In this document: positions 16,504-25,881 of the stretch, piece after piece
How positions within the stretch are numbered: position 1 is the stretch's first letter
How the letters are laid out: every line of letters starts with the position of its first letter
Source: Aeromonas sanarellii
Lineage (GTDB): Bacteria > Pseudomonadota > Gammaproteobacteria > Enterobacterales > Aeromonadaceae
Direction: 5' to 3'
Assembly: GCF_000820085.1 (NCBI RefSeq)
Contig: NZ_CDBN01000091.1
Location: 90,224-154,223, forward strand
Length of the DNA: 64,000 nt
Notes under the pieces: model-generated
Seen by the model: the letters and a program-made list of their open reading frames with translations, nothing else
Databases searched by the model: none
What the model was told of the DNA's origin: nothing
Program-made: the position numbers and the translations under genes

Positions 16504-18381
16504 TCAGATGCGGAACATGCCCACCTGATTGTTCAGTTCGCCTGAAATATTTTTAAGTTGAGCCGACAGGTTGCGGGAGCTGTCCGCATCGATCGCCAGC
16601 TCGTCGGAGACGTCCTTGACCGCCTGGATGTTGCGGCTGACCTCGTCGGTCACCGCCCGCTGCTCCTCGGCGGCGCTGGAGATCTGGGTCGCCATGTCGG
16701 AGATCTGGTTGATGGAGGTGGTGATCTGCTCCAGGGCCTGGGTGGCGTCGTTTGCGTCTTCCACGCTGTTCTGGGCCAGCAGTTGACCCTCGTGCATGGT
16801 GCTGACGGCCCCCTGGGTGTTGCGCTGAAGGGTCTCGATCATGCTGCGGATCTCGACGGTGGAGCTGTGGGTGCGCTGGGACAGCACCCGCACCTCGTCC
16901 GCCACCACGGCGAAGCCACGGCCCTGCTCGCCGGCCCGGGCCGCCTCGATGGCGGCGTTCAGCGCCAGCAGGTTGGTCTGCTCGGCGATGCCCTGGATGG
17001 TGGAGAGGATGGTGTTGATCTCCTGGGCGTTCTTCTCCAGCTCCTGGATGATGCCGGAGGCTTGTTTCACCTGAGTCGCCAGATCCGTGATGGAGCGCTG
17101 GTTGCGGGCGATCACCTGCTTGCCGTGCTCACAGCTGCTGGAACTGCTGCGGGCTGCCTCCGCGGTCTGCTCGGCATTGCTGGCGACCTCGACGGCGGTG
17201 GCGGACATCTCGTGCACCGCGGTCGCAATCTGGGAGATCTCGTTCTGCTGGCGCGCCAGCCCCTGGTTGGATTTCTCCGCCATGTCGTGGGAGGACCTGG
17301 CCTGCTGGTTGAGCTGGGTGGAGGAGTTGGAGATGTCCTGCACCATGACGTGGATGCGTTCGATGAAGGTGTTGACGTGCTTGGCGACGGTGCCGACCTC
17401 GTCTTCCCGCTCGATCTTGATGCGGCGGGTCAGATCGCCGTTGCCACGGGAGAGATCCGCGATGGCGTCGCCGAGGGTCTTCAGGGGCGCCAGGGAGCGG
17501 TTGATGGCCACGTAGGAGAAGCCCGCCACGATGAGGATGGTGAGGAGGCCCTGCAGCAGGGCGGAGGTCACCATGCGGGAGACGGACTGATAGGCCACCG
17601 CCTCGTCCACCACGATGCCGAAGTACCAGTTGGTGTTGGGGATCTCGGTGAGATCGAACACGCTCGCCTTGCCGCTGATATTCATCTCGGAGATGGTGTT
17701 GTCATGGGCCAGCTCGTTGACCTTGGCGGCGGTGAGGTCCGGGGAGAGGGCGGTGGCGGGCTTGAGGGTCAGCGCCTTGTCCGGGTGGGCGATGATGGTG
17801 CCGTTGCTGTCCACCAGGATGGCGTAGGTGCCTTCCGAGTTGATCGCCAGCACGTCGCGTACCAGGCCGTCGATGGAGACGTCACCGGCGATGACGCCGT
17901 CGGTGCTGCCGCGGCTGAAGGGCTCGGCGATGGTGATGATGAGGTTGCCCGAGGCGGCGTCGGCATAGGGGGCCGTGATGGCGAGCTTGCCGGCGGCCAT
18001 GGCGTCCTTGTACCAGGGGCGCTGGCGCGGATCATAGCCGGCCGGCAGATCGGTCGGCTTGCTCTGGATCATCCGGCCATCCTTGGTCCCCACGTAGACC
18101 AGGTCGAAGTTGCCCGCGTTCATGGACTGGGCCAGGTGGCTCAGCGGTTCCTCCTCCTTGGCGAAGGCCTCCTTGGTGGCCTGGACCAGGCTGATGCGGG
18201 CATCGAGCCAGCGGGAGATGCCCTTGACGTTGGCGATGGAGCTGTCGTCGATGAAGCTCCAGATCAGCCGCTGGGTTTCGCTGCGCAGCTGGGTGGTGTT
18301 GTACCAGACCTGCAGGCCGGAGATGACCAGGATAATGGCCCCGATGGCGAGGACCAGCTTGTTCTTGATGGATAGGTTCAT
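16504..18381 (-). CDS. Methyl-accepting chemotaxis protein with dCache sensor
   Basis: This is a 625-residue transmembrane chemoreceptor. TM1 is at about 8-28, a periplasmic double Cache domain to about 275, TM2 at about 278-300, then HAMP and a signalling coiled coil with hairpin tip [32 protein letters not shown]. The sensor contains [21 protein letters not shown] and GDVSIDG, in the order of the dCache_1 amino-acid-binding pattern (Tyr/Arg/Trp/Tyr...Asp). No CheR-binding pentapeptide is at the C-terminus (ends GMFRI). The start MNLSIKNKL was chosen since upstream residues are polar and unconserved. Confidence 0.93.
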   Translation of the reverse strand: MNLSIKNKLVLAIGAIILVISGLQVWYNTTQLRSETQRLIWSFIDDSSIANVKGISRWLDARISLVQATKEAFAKEEEPLSHLAQSMNAGNFDLVYVGTKDGRMIQSKPTDLPAGYDPRQRPWYKDAMAAGKLAITAPYADAASGNLIITIAEPFSRGSTDGVIAGDVSIDGLVRDVLAINSEGTYAILVDSNGTIIAHPDKALTLKPATALSPDLTAAKVNELAHDNTISEMNISGKASVFDLTEIPNTNWYFGIVVDEAVAYQSVSRMVTSALLQGLLTILIVAGFSYVAINRSLAPLKTLGDAIADLSRGNGDLTRRIKIEREDEVGTVAKHVNTFIERIHVMVQDISNSSTQLNQQARSSHDMAEKSNQGLARQQNEISQIATAVHEMSATAVEVASNAEQTAEAARSSSSSCEHGKQVIARNQRSITDLATQVKQASGIIQELEKNAQEINTILSTIQGIAEQTNLLALNAAIEAARAGEQGRGFAVVADEVRVLSQRTHSSTVEIRSMIETLQRNTQGAVSTMHEGQLLAQNSVEDANDATQALEQITTSINQISDMATQISSAAEEQRAVTDEVSRNIQAVKDVSDELAIDADSSRNLSAQLKNISGELNNQVGMFRI

Positions 18382-18445
18382 GTTTACATCCTTGTGAGCG
18401 TCAGTCTGAGATCCGTGGTGTTTGTTATTGTTATGGGCCAACTCT

Positions 18446-18468
18446 GTATCGGCCGACTGTGGACTTTA
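18446..18468 (-). promoter_or_regulatory. Possible sigma-28-type promoter of the chemoreceptor gene
   Basis: The minus strand shows GCCGATAC (18453-18446), close to the sigma-28 -10 element GCCGATAA, and TAAAGTCC (18468-18461) like the -35 TAAAGTTT. The spacing is 7 bp rather than the usual 11, so this is tentative. A start near 18440 would give a ~60-nt leader. Confidence 0.35.
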
Positions 18469-18537
18469 TGTATCCCGGTGCACAGCAAATTTTCGATTTA
18501 TTTCACCTCCCGACGGCCCGCCAGGCCGCGCCGATAC

Positions 18538-19215
18538 TCAGCTGAATCGATCTGGTCGGTTGGTAAAGATGCTATCGACGCCCATGGCCGCCAATGCATC
18601 CCCATCACTCACCTCATCGACCGTGTAGACCAGGATCTTGAGCCCCCGGCGATGGGCATCCGCCACCAGCCCGGCGTCGACAAAATCCACGTCGCAGTTC
18701 AGGGACCAGGCCCCCAACTCCTCGGCGAAGCGGGCACCGTGCAGCGGCAGGCTGGCGGTCAGGGCGCCGGTCCTGATCTCCGGCCGCAACACCTTGAAGC
18801 GTATCAGCTCGGGATGATGGAAGGAGGAGACGACCCAGTGCGCCGGGGTGAAGCCAAGCTCCGCCTCGGCCCGCCGGGTCAGGGCGGCCACCGGCTCGGC
18901 GGTGCCTGCACCCTTGAGTTCGATGTGCAGCTCGCAGCGCCCCGCAATCAGGCTCATGACCTGCCACAGGGTCGGGATCCGTTCCCCGTCTCCGGCATCC
19001 AGGCTTGCCAGATAGTCCCGGGATTGGTGGCTGAGCACCCCGTGGCCGTCGGTGCAGCGCTCCAGCCGCCTGTCGTGGAAGACCCAGAGCTCGCCGTCAG
19101 CCTGCTGCACGTCGAGCTCGATGGCGCCGACCCCGAGCTCCAGCGCCAGGGCGATGGCCTTGAGGGTGTTCTCCGGTGCCAGTCCGCTGGCCCCGCGATG
19201 GGCAATGATCTGCAT
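18538..19215 (-). CDS. ugpQ: Glycerophosphodiester phosphodiesterase
   Basis: This 225-residue cytosolic enzyme hydrolyses glycerophosphodiesters to sn-glycerol 3-phosphate and an alcohol. TIM-barrel motifs are visible: HRGASGLAPENT (His6, Arg7), GAIELDVQ (Glu33, Asp35), and catalytic FHD with His47. The C-terminal strand DSIFTNRPD is typical. There is no signal peptide, so it resembles UgpQ rather than periplasmic GlpQ. It stands alone between the chemoreceptor and the mscM remnant. Confidence 0.92.
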   Translation of the reverse strand: MQIIAHRGASGLAPENTLKAIALALELGVGAIELDVQQADGELWVFHDRRLERCTDGHGVLSHQSRDYLASLDAGDGERIPTLWQVMSLIAGRCELHIELKGAGTAEPVAALTRRAEAELGFTPAHWVVSSFHHPELIRFKVLRPEIRTGALTASLPLHGARFAEELGAWSLNCDVDFVDAGLVADAHRRGLKILVYTVDEVSDGDALAAMGVDSIFTNRPDRFS

Positions 19216-19250
19216 TCGTTGCTCCTGTTGTCGTCATTGGGGGATGGTGA

Positions 19251-19292
19251 TAACCCCACCCCGGCCCTCCCCTTCACAAGGGGAGGGGGCCC
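19251..19292. repeat. REP-like palindrome, copy 3
   Basis: AACCCCACCCCGGCCCTCCCCTT-CAC-AAGGGGAGGGGGCC carries the same CCCTCCCCTT/AAGGGGAGGG stem and AACCCC flank as the copy at 1783-1860. It sits directly against the mscM 3' remnant. Confidence 0.65.
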
Positions 19293-19293
19293 G

Positions 19294-19411
19294 TCAACCC
19301 CGGCTCATCCTGATATCGATCTGCTGGTGCGGCAGGTGCATGCCGTATTGGGCCTGCTTGTCCAGGATCAGCGAGTGGACCTCGTGGGTGCACGGGGACA
19401 TTCGGTGATCC
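19294..19411 (-). pseudogene. Diverged duplicate of the mscM 3' end
   Basis: On the minus strand this encodes DHRMSPCTHEVHSLILDK, QAQYGMHLPHQQIDIRMSRG and a TGA, almost identical to the last 37 residues of the adjacent channel gene (DHRMPITHEVHSLILDK, LAQYGMHLPHQQIDIRMSRG). Differences are one codon insertion, a few substitutions and several synonymous third-base changes. The copy is 131 bp downstream of the real end, and the spacer after the real stop is unlike the sequence after the remnant. There is no start codon or upstream portion, so it is a non-functional fragment. Confidence 0.9.
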
Positions 19412-19424
19412 CTCAGTACCATGC

Positions 19425-22400
19425 TCAACCCCGGCTCATCCTGATATCGATCTGCTGGTGCGGCAGGTGCATGCCGTATTGGGCCAGCTTGTCGAGGATC
19501 AACGAATGCACCTCGTGGGTGATCGGCATCCGGTGATCCATGCTGTTGACGTAGAGCCGGATCTCGTAGATGAGGGCCGAGTCGGTGAATTCGATCAGGA
19601 ATACCTCAGGGACCGGGGTGTCCAGCACCAGGGTGGACTCCTGCACGCACTGCTCCAGCAGCTGCTGCACCCGCCTGGGCTCCTGGGTCAGGCCGATGCG
19701 GATGCGCAGCTTGACCCGGGTGATGGCGTCTGACAGGGACCAGTTGATGAACTGCTCGGTGATGAAGGCCTTGTTGGGGACGATGATCTCCTTCCTGTCC
19801 CAGTCCACGATAGTGGTGGCACGGGTCTTGATCTTGGTGACTGTGCCGGTGAGATCGCGGATGGTGACGGTGTCGCCCAGGCGGATCGGCTTCTCGAACA
19901 GGATGATGAGGCCGGAGACGAAGTTCGCGAAGATCTCCTGCAGCCCGAAGCCCAGCCCCACAGAGAGCGCCGCCACCAGCCACTGGGTCTTGGACCAGTC
20001 GATGCCGAGCATGGAGAAGCCGGTGAGGGCGCCGATGAGCAGCACCAGGTACTTGCTGACCGTGGTCAGCGCAAAGCCGGTGCCGGGGGAGAGGCTCAGG
20101 TGCTGGAGCAGGGTGAGCTCCATCAGCCCGGGCAGGTTGCGGGCGGTGACCACCGTCAGGATGAAGGCGAAGGCGGTCAGCATCAGATCCTGCAGGGTGA
20201 TGGCGGAGAGCTGCTCGATACCAGCCACCTTGCTGCTCACCTGCCACACCTCGATGCTGCTGAGGAAGCTGAACGCCGAGTTGAGATCCGACCATTGCAC
20301 CACTACCAGCATGGTGAAGCCCAGCATCAGCAGGGTGCGCACTAGGCCGAGGGACTGGGCGCTGAGGGTGTCGAGATCCAGCTCGGGTTCCTCCACCACG
20401 TCGGGGATCTCGGAGCTGAGATCGTCCTCGTCCCGCTCCCGCTGGGCCAGGATCTCGGCCCGCTTGTGCTTGGCGCGGTCGAAGGCGAGCCGGCGGCGCT
20501 GGATCAGCATCCAGCGGTGGGCCAGGTAGTAGACGAGCAGGCAGCCGAGCCCCGCCAGCAGGCTCAGTTCCAGCTGGCGCAGCAGGGTGCGGGAGGTGTA
20601 GAAGTAGCCGAACAGGGCGCCCAGCACCGCCAGCAGGGGGGCCAGCATCAGGCTGTTCCAGATGAAGTGGTGCAGCAGGTGGGGCTTGGTCATGTCGGCC
20701 TGCCCCCAGGTCAGCGGCAGCTTCTCCCGGTTGAGGCGCGCGAAGAACAGCAGCAGCCAGAGGGCGCCGACGATGAAGGCGAGGCGGCCCAGGGAGTCAT
20801 AGAAGGCGTGCTCCTGATAGCTGCTGGCCATGCCCTGCACGAAGAAACAGGGGATCAGCACCAGCAGCAGGGTGCGGAACTGGCCCCACACCCGCTGGAC
20901 CCGCTCCTTCGGCCAGCGGAAGTGCAGGATCAGGATCCCCTTCTCCAGGGTGAGGTGGCGGGCGACCAGCAGGGCCAGCAGCAGGAACCAGATCTCGCCA
21001 AGGCCCCGGGCCACCGCCACCGCGAAGGGGTATTGCCAGGCGCCGTCCAGCAGGCCGTGCAGCATCAGCGCCATGGCGGGCAGGGGCAGGGCCGCCAGCA
21101 GGGAACGCATCAGCAGCCGGCTGGTGAGGCTGAACTTGTCCTGGGTCACCTTGCCGATGCGCGGGGCTATGAACTGGCAGTACTCCGTCAGGTGGCGGGC
21201 GAGTTTCAGCCAGCACCAGGCCAGTCCCAGCAGGCCCAGGCCGGCCAGGGTCAGGGTGAGGGGGTTGTTCTCGGCGATGGCCCTGGGGATCTGCAGCCAG
21301 TTGGCCGGGTTGAAGATCAGTCCCAGGGCGGCGGGCACGCCGAGCAGCACGACCGGGCTCAGGGGACGCACGTCCGGCATCCAGAACAGGTGGCTGGCGC
21401 TGAGTTCGCGGATCTCGTCGATCTTGCTGTTCTGGCGGCTGTAGAGCAGCTTGAGCCGGGTCTGCTCCTGAATGAGGGTATCGGAGGCGTCGTTGAGCCG
21501 GGTCAGCAGTTGCCGCCTAGCCTTGAGCAGGTTGTCGAGCACGGCGCGCTGGGCCCTGTCCAGGGTGATGCCGTCCCCGCTCAGCAGGTTGTTGCGGATC
21601 TGCGCCGGATCCTTCAGGGCATCCTGTTCGGTCTCGTACTGGTATTTCGCCATGCGCGCCTTGACGATGGCGGATTCCAGCTTCTCCAGCGGGAAGTAGG
21701 CGGGCAGGTCGGCCAGCTTGCTGCGCAGGTTCTCGCCATAGGCGTTGCTGATCTGCAGCCACTCCAGCTGTTCGCGCACCGAGTTGACCAGGTCGTTGAG
21801 CCCGGAGAGGGAGCTGTCCAGGGTGCGCTGCTCGTCCTGCACCCGCTCGATCTGGTCCTCCAGGGCCCCCAGTTGCAGGGAGAGCGCCTGGTTCTGCTGT
21901 TGCTGCTCCTGCAACAGGGGCAGATCCGAGGTGAGCTGCCGGCGCAGGCGTTCGCTCTCGGCCAGGGCCTGCTCGGTCTTCTCCCGGCGCAGCTGGTTCT
22001 GCTGGGCGAGCAGGCTGGCCTGCCACTCGTCCTCGTCCGTGATGGCGAGGTTGAGCTCCTGCAGCTTCAACTTGCCGAGATCGTTGCGCTGCTGGGCGGA
22101 GAGCTGTTCGAGCTCCAGCATCTGGATCCGGTCCGACAGGCTCTGCTCCTTGAGGCGGGTGGCCAGCTGCTGGGCCTCCTGCAGCCGATCCGACTCGTTG
22201 CTGAAGCTCAGGCGATCGAGCTGGGATCGGGTCTGCAACAGCTGCTTGCGCAGCTCGTCGACCCTCAGGTGATACTCCTGCCCCGTGCTCTCCAGCTGGT
22301 TGAGGCTGTCGGTCACCCCCTGGCGCTCCTTGCGCAGGTTGATCTGGCGGTTGCTGCTCAGGCTGATGGCCTGGCGCAGGGCGTCCTCCTTGAGGGAGGA

Positions 22401-22700
22401 GAGGGGCGGACGGGACTGGGGCTGGTAGTTGTGCAGCCCCTCCTTGAGCCGGGCCGACTCCTTGGGGTAGTCGATGAGGATCTGCTGGTAGGCCTTGCCC
22501 TGCTCCCGGTAGCGCTGGGCGTCCCGGGCATACTGCAGCGCCTGCTGGTAGCTCTCCCTCAGCTGCTGGTTTTCCGGGCTCTCCGTCTTGGGAACGCTCT
22601 GCAACAGTTCCTCGACCTGGGTGATGGCATCATCGGCCTGGGCTGCGGAGAAGGGGAGCAGGCTGAGACAGAACATCAGGCAGAGCAGGCGTTGCAACAT
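19425..22700 (-). CDS. mscM: Large MscS-family mechanosensitive channel (MscM/MscK type)
   Basis: This 1091-residue inner-membrane channel opens under membrane tension. It has a signal peptide (about 1-22), then a long periplasmic coiled-coil region rich in Gln and Leu to about residue 450, about 11 TM helices, and a C-terminal MscS core. The pore and beta domain are GLGFGLQEIFANFVSGLIILFEKPIRLGD and VPNKAFITEQFINW. The periplasmic segment EWLQISNAYGENLRSKLADLP resembles E. coli YjeP/MscM more than MscK. A fragment repeating its last 37 codons lies 131 bp downstream. Confidence 0.92.
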   Translation of the reverse strand: MLQRLLCLMFCLSLLPFSAAQADDAITQVEELLQSVPKTESPENQQLRESYQQALQYARDAQRYREQGKAYQQILIDYPKESARLKEGLHNYQPQSRPPLSSLKEDALRQAISLSSNRQINLRKERQGVTDSLNQLESTGQEYHLRVDELRKQLLQTRSQLDRLSFSNESDRLQEAQQLATRLKEQSLSDRIQMLELEQLSAQQRNDLGKLKLQELNLAITDEDEWQASLLAQQNQLRREKTEQALAESERLRRQLTSDLPLLQEQQQQNQALSLQLGALEDQIERVQDEQRTLDSSLSGLNDLVNSVREQLEWLQISNAYGENLRSKLADLPAYFPLEKLESAIVKARMAKYQYETEQDALKDPAQIRNNLLSGDGITLDRAQRAVLDNLLKARRQLLTRLNDASDTLIQEQTRLKLLYSRQNSKIDEIRELSASHLFWMPDVRPLSPVVLLGVPAALGLIFNPANWLQIPRAIAENNPLTLTLAGLGLLGLAWCWLKLARHLTEYCQFIAPRIGKVTQDKFSLTSRLLMRSLLAALPLPAMALMLHGLLDGAWQYPFAVAVARGLGEIWFLLLALLVARHLTLEKGILILHFRWPKERVQRVWGQFRTLLLVLIPCFFVQGMASSYQEHAFYDSLGRLAFIVGALWLLLFFARLNREKLPLTWGQADMTKPHLLHHFIWNSLMLAPLLAVLGALFGYFYTSRTLLRQLELSLLAGLGCLLVYYLAHRWMLIQRRRLAFDRAKHKRAEILAQRERDEDDLSSEIPDVVEEPELDLDTLSAQSLGLVRTLLMLGFTMLVVVQWSDLNSAFSFLSSIEVWQVSSKVAGIEQLSAITLQDLMLTAFAFILTVVTARNLPGLMELTLLQHLSLSPGTGFALTTVSKYLVLLIGALTGFSMLGIDWSKTQWLVAALSVGLGFGLQEIFANFVSGLIILFEKPIRLGDTVTIRDLTGTVTKIKTRATTIVDWDRKEIIVPNKAFITEQFINWSLSDAITRVKLRIRIGLTQEPRRVQQLLEQCVQESTLVLDTPVPEVFLIEFTDSALIYEIRLYVNSMDHRMPITHEVHSLILDKLAQYGMHLPHQQIDIRMSRG

Positions 22701-22855
22701 GGCGCACGTTTCCGTTCATGAGAAATCGCCCTAGCCTAAAGCAGGGGCTGGAGCGGGTAAAGCCTTCCATCCTAATGATTCACAACATAAATGGCGGGTG
22801 ATCCGGGTCTTGTTTGGCTATTATTCTGGCCGTTTCCCACCTTGTTGAGCATTCT

Positions 22856-24193
22856 ATGTCCTCCGTCGACCTGGGCACGGCCCCCCTCTCCCGCCTCTTC
22901 CTGCGCTATGTGACCCCGACGGTGGCCGCCATGCTGGTCACCGGCGTCTATGTCACCATAGACGGCATCTTCGTCGGCCATATCCTGGGTCAGGACGGCC
23001 TGGCCGGCATGATGCTGGCCTACCCCATCTGCGCCGTGCTCTATGCGGTGGGGGCGCTGATCGGCATGGGCTCCTCGTCGCTCGCCTCGTTTTATCTGGG
23101 CAAGGGGGAACAGGCTAAGGCGCGCCACATCGTCGGCAACGCCCTGGTGATGGTGCTCATCGCCTCGGCCCTGCTCGCCTTTGTCGGCATCCGTCATGGG
23201 GACGAGATGCTGCGCTGGATGGGGGCCGAGGGAGTCATCTTCGATGCCGGCCTCGCCTACCTGCAGTGGTACGCCTGGCTCGGGGCCTTCGCGGTGCTCT
23301 CCATGGCGTTTACCGCCCTGCTGCGCAACGACGGGCGACCCGGCCTCACCACCTGGATCCTGGTGGGGGGCGGCGTGCTCAACGTCCTGCTCGATTACCT
23401 GCTGATGGCGGTGATCCCCTGGGGGCTGGCGGGGGCGGCCATCGCCACCATGCTCTCCCAGGCGGTGACCAGCGGTCTCTGTCTGTGGCACTTCTTCACC
23501 CCCCGCAGCCAGCTGCGCATCCGCTGGGACACCCTGGTGCCGGACTGGCGGCTGATGGGGGAGACGCTGCGACTCGGGGTGTCGAGCTTCCTGATGTACC
23601 TCTATCTCTCCGTGGTGCTGGCGCTGCACAACAAGGCGCTGCTGGCGGTGGGTAGCTCGCTGCACGTGGCCGCCTATGGCGTCATCAGCTACAGCGAGGC
23701 CTTCTTCTATCTCATCTTCGAGGGGATCGCCATGGGCATCCAGCCCATCGCCAGCTTCAACGCCGGGGCGGGCAACTGGGCGCGGGTGCTGCGGGTGCGC
23801 AACCTGGCGCTGGGGGTGACCCTGGTGGTGGCGCTGTGCGGCATGGTGCCGCTCTATCTGTGGCCGGAGGGGGTCGTCTACCTGTTTGCCGGCGACAACG
23901 CGGCCCTCTTGCCGGTGGCGACCCTGGGGATCTGGCTCTACTTCTGGGGGCTGCCCATGGAGGGACTGCTGCTGGTGGGGGCCACCTACTTCCAGGCCAT
24001 CAACCGGGCCCGCATCGCCTCCCTGCTCACCGGCGGCAAGCTGGTGCTGATTGGCGGCTTCCTGTGGGGCTTCTCCTCCCTCTGGGGCGTGGCCGGCGTC
24101 TGGCTGGCGCTGCCTGCCTGCAGCACCCTGCTGGTTCTGGTGATGTGGCGGGTCATGGGCAAGGAGGCCGGGCTGCATGCCGCAGCCGCATAG
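22856..24193 (+). CDS. MATE-family efflux transporter
   Basis: This 445-residue, 12-TM multidrug/toxin exporter is driven by Na+ or H+. Two pseudo-repeats are visible; the first begins PLSRLFLRYVTPTVAAMLVTGVYVTIDGIFVGH, the typical MATE N-terminal segment. The start MSSVDLGTAP was chosen because the in-frame ATG upstream (22814) precedes a non-hydrophobic, unconserved stretch. It is divergent from mscM and ended by a strong terminator. Substrate unknown. Confidence 0.9.
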   Translation: MSSVDLGTAPLSRLFLRYVTPTVAAMLVTGVYVTIDGIFVGHILGQDGLAGMMLAYPICAVLYAVGALIGMGSSSLASFYLGKGEQAKARHIVGNALVMVLIASALLAFVGIRHGDEMLRWMGAEGVIFDAGLAYLQWYAWLGAFAVLSMAFTALLRNDGRPGLTTWILVGGGVLNVLLDYLLMAVIPWGLAGAAIATMLSQAVTSGLCLWHFFTPRSQLRIRWDTLVPDWRLMGETLRLGVSSFLMYLYLSVVLALHNKALLAVGSSLHVAAYGVISYSEAFFYLIFEGIAMGIQPIASFNAGAGNWARVLRVRNLALGVTLVVALCGMVPLYLWPEGVVYLFAGDNAALLPVATLGIWLYFWGLPMEGLLLVGATYFQAINRARIASLLTGGKLVLIGGFLWGFSSLWGVAGVWLALPACSTLLVLVMWRVMGKEAGLHAAAA

Positions 24194-24212
24194 CTAACGC
24201 CCCCGTCCATTG

Positions 24213-24244
24213 ACGACAAAGGCAGCCTGGGCTGCCTTTGTCGT
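24213..24244 (+). terminator. Terminator between MATE and M23 genes
   Basis: A 15-bp perfect stem ACGACAAAGGCAGCC / GGCTGCCTTTGTCGT with a 2-nt tip is followed by a short T run. It lies between convergent genes and could serve both. Confidence 0.8.
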
Positions 24245-24259
24245 TTCATCCAGCCAGGG

Positions 24260-25087
24260 TCAGGGCTTGAAGGCCCCGATAAAGATGGCGGGGTCGACCC
24301 GGGCATCGTTCAGGCTAACGTTCCAGTGCATGTGGGGACCGGTGGCACGACCGGTGGCGCCGACCCGGCCGACGATGCCGCCGCGGGGCAGGCTCTGGCC
24401 CAGCTTCACGTCGACCTTCGACATGTGACAGAACATGCTGATGAGCCCCTGGCCGTGATCGACGAACACCGTATTGCCGTTGAAGAAGTAGTTGCCGATG
24501 AGGATGACCTTGCCCGCCGCCGGCGCCTTGATGGGGGTGCCGGCGCCGACCGCAAAGTCGAGGCCAGAGTGGGGGTTGCGCTCCTCGCCGTTGAAGAAGC
24601 GGCGCAGGCCGAACGGGCTGGAGAGGGGGCCGTTGACCGGCTTGTCGAACAGCAGGTTGCTGGGCTGGGCCGGGCTGAAGGTCTGGTAGGCCTTGGTCTG
24701 TTCGGCCAGCTCCCGATTGATGCGCGCCATGTCCTCCGCCAGCGGATTGACCTGGCGCGTATTTTTCAACTTGATGTGCTGCTCCCGGTAGTGCTTGGTG
24801 CCGACCTGGAAGCCGAGGGTGCGGCCATCGCCCAGCTTCAGCTGGTGGGGGCCGGGCTGGCTCTTGAGCGGGATGCCGACGATGGCGATCCAGCGCCTGC
24901 CCTCTTCCTGCACCACCAGCACGGGCTTGTCCTGATACCGCACGGCGGGCGCCTTGGCGCCGTCCCCGAGCGGCACCACGGCCACGCCCCCCGGCACAGG
25001 GTGATTGAGCAGGCGGCTGATAAAGCCGGATTCGGCGTGAAGAGCGGGACTGCCGAGCAGCACGAGAAGGAAGAACAGGCGGCGCAT
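24260..25087 (-). CDS. Periplasmic M23 metallopeptidase
   Basis: This 275-residue LytM-type peptidase has a signal peptide (MRRLFFLLVLLGSPALHA). The catalytic domain (about 150-275) has a complete zinc site: His173 and Asp177 in NPHSGLDFA, His252 and His254 in GPHMHW, with His221 in FCHM near the active site. With all ligands present it is predicted to cut peptidoglycan cross-links. The N-terminal ~110 residues form a beta-rich region of unknown role. The start follows from the signal peptide; upstream extension is not conserved. Confidence 0.9.
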   Translation of the reverse strand: MRRLFFLLVLLGSPALHAESGFISRLLNHPVPGGVAVVPLGDGAKAPAVRYQDKPVLVVQEEGRRWIAIVGIPLKSQPGPHQLKLGDGRTLGFQVGTKHYREQHIKLKNTRQVNPLAEDMARINRELAEQTKAYQTFSPAQPSNLLFDKPVNGPLSSPFGLRRFFNGEERNPHSGLDFAVGAGTPIKAPAAGKVILIGNYFFNGNTVFVDHGQGLISMFCHMSKVDVKLGQSLPRGGIVGRVGATGRATGPHMHWNVSLNDARVDPAIFIGAFKP

Positions 25088-25237
25088 GGTGGCTCCATCG
25101 AACAAGGCGGTGAGATACGAGGGGGCAGATGATGCCACATTCTGCCGGGGCTGTCCGTCCCCCGGACCCATGGCCGCGGGGCTGCCTGAAAGGAGCAGGA
25201 GTGAAAACTCTGTGCTATTTACTAATGCGTCACTAAA

Positions 25238-25258
25238 AGGTGTCTTTGAATGACACCT
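25238..25258. promoter_or_regulatory. Inverted repeat upstream of the fimbrial operon
   Basis: AGGTGTC-N7-GACACCT is perfect, with 7-bp arms. It lies 75 bp before the major fimbrial subunit start in an otherwise gene-free stretch. It may be an operator; it is a single element, so not an invertible-promoter pair. Confidence 0.45.
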
Positions 25259-25332
25259 ATGTCGGCAAGCAGTGAAGCACTGGCAGGAGGACGGCAGTCG
25301 CCAGCGACATCCAGGGATAGACGGAGGTTGTG

Positions 25333-25872
25333 ATGAAGACCAAGGCTCTCTTGCTACTCGGACTCATAATGGGGATGTCGGCACCCGTTGCCGCCTTCAA
25401 CGGGGTCATTACCATCAATGGCGAAGTGACCGCGGGGACCTGTGCCATCGCGGTCAACGGGGGCACGGCGTCTGCGACCGTGACCCTGCCCACCGTCAGC
25501 ACCAATGCCCTTGGCAGCATAGGCCAGACCGCAGGGGCGACCGGTTTCAACCTTGCTCTCACCAGTTGCCCGACCACGGGGTCTGTGCGGGCCTACTTCG
25601 AAAACATCGGGGTGGAGCAGACCACGGGCAATCTCAGCAACAAGGCCGTCGCCTCGGGAGGCAAGAACCCGGCCCAGAACGTGGAGGTGCAGATCCTCTC
25701 TGCCAACAGCACCCCCATCGATCTTCGTACCAACACAGGCAACAATGTGCTGGTCAGCTTCAGTGCCACCGGCGGGGCGACCCTCTACTACAGCGCCCAG
25801 TACATCGCCACCGGCGCCGTCGGTGCCGGCCTGGTCTCTGCGGATCTCATCTATTCTCTGGACTACCACTGA
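25333..25872 (+). CDS. Chaperone-usher fimbrial major subunit
   Basis: This 179-residue pilin has a signal peptide (MKTKALLLLGLIMGMSAPVAA). The mature protein begins FNGVITINGEVTAGTC, followed by a second Cys in LALTSCPTTGSV; the pair forms the usual pilin disulphide. The C-terminal strand ADLIYSLDYH, with alternating hydrophobics and a near-terminal Tyr, is the donor-strand recognition motif. The ATG at 25333 is preferred over the GTG at 25330 because of spacing to ACGGAGG. First gene of a five-gene cluster. Confidence 0.9.
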   Translation: MKTKALLLLGLIMGMSAPVAAFNGVITINGEVTAGTCAIAVNGGTASATVTLPTVSTNALGSIGQTAGATGFNLALTSCPTTGSVRAYFENIGVEQTTGNLSNKAVASGGKNPAQNVEVQILSANSTPIDLRTNTGNNVLVSFSATGGATLYYSAQYIATGAVGAGLVSADLIYSLDYH

Positions 25873-25881
25873 GTCTGCCCC

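Noticed and set aside
16360..16545. 61-codon frame in the frdA upstream region
   Set aside because: It overlaps the chemoreceptor terminator and 3' end, and composition is not protein-like.
16558..18375. 605-codon open frame opposite the chemoreceptor
   Set aside because: The receptor has clear Cache, HAMP and signalling motifs; the opposing frame has low-complexity Gly/Asp/Val repeats.
20466..22721. 751-codon frame opposite mscM
   Set aside because: Leu/Gln/Gly-rich low-complexity sequence produced by the complement of a coiled-coil gene.
22772..24178. 468-codon frame opposite the MATE gene
   Set aside because: The MATE protein has 12 TM segments; the opposing frame is a His/Gln/Gly-rich artefact.
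25238..25258. Phase-variable invertible promoter for the fimbriae
   Set aside because: Only one inverted repeat is present; an invertible segment needs two distant copies and a recombinase gene, neither of which is seen.
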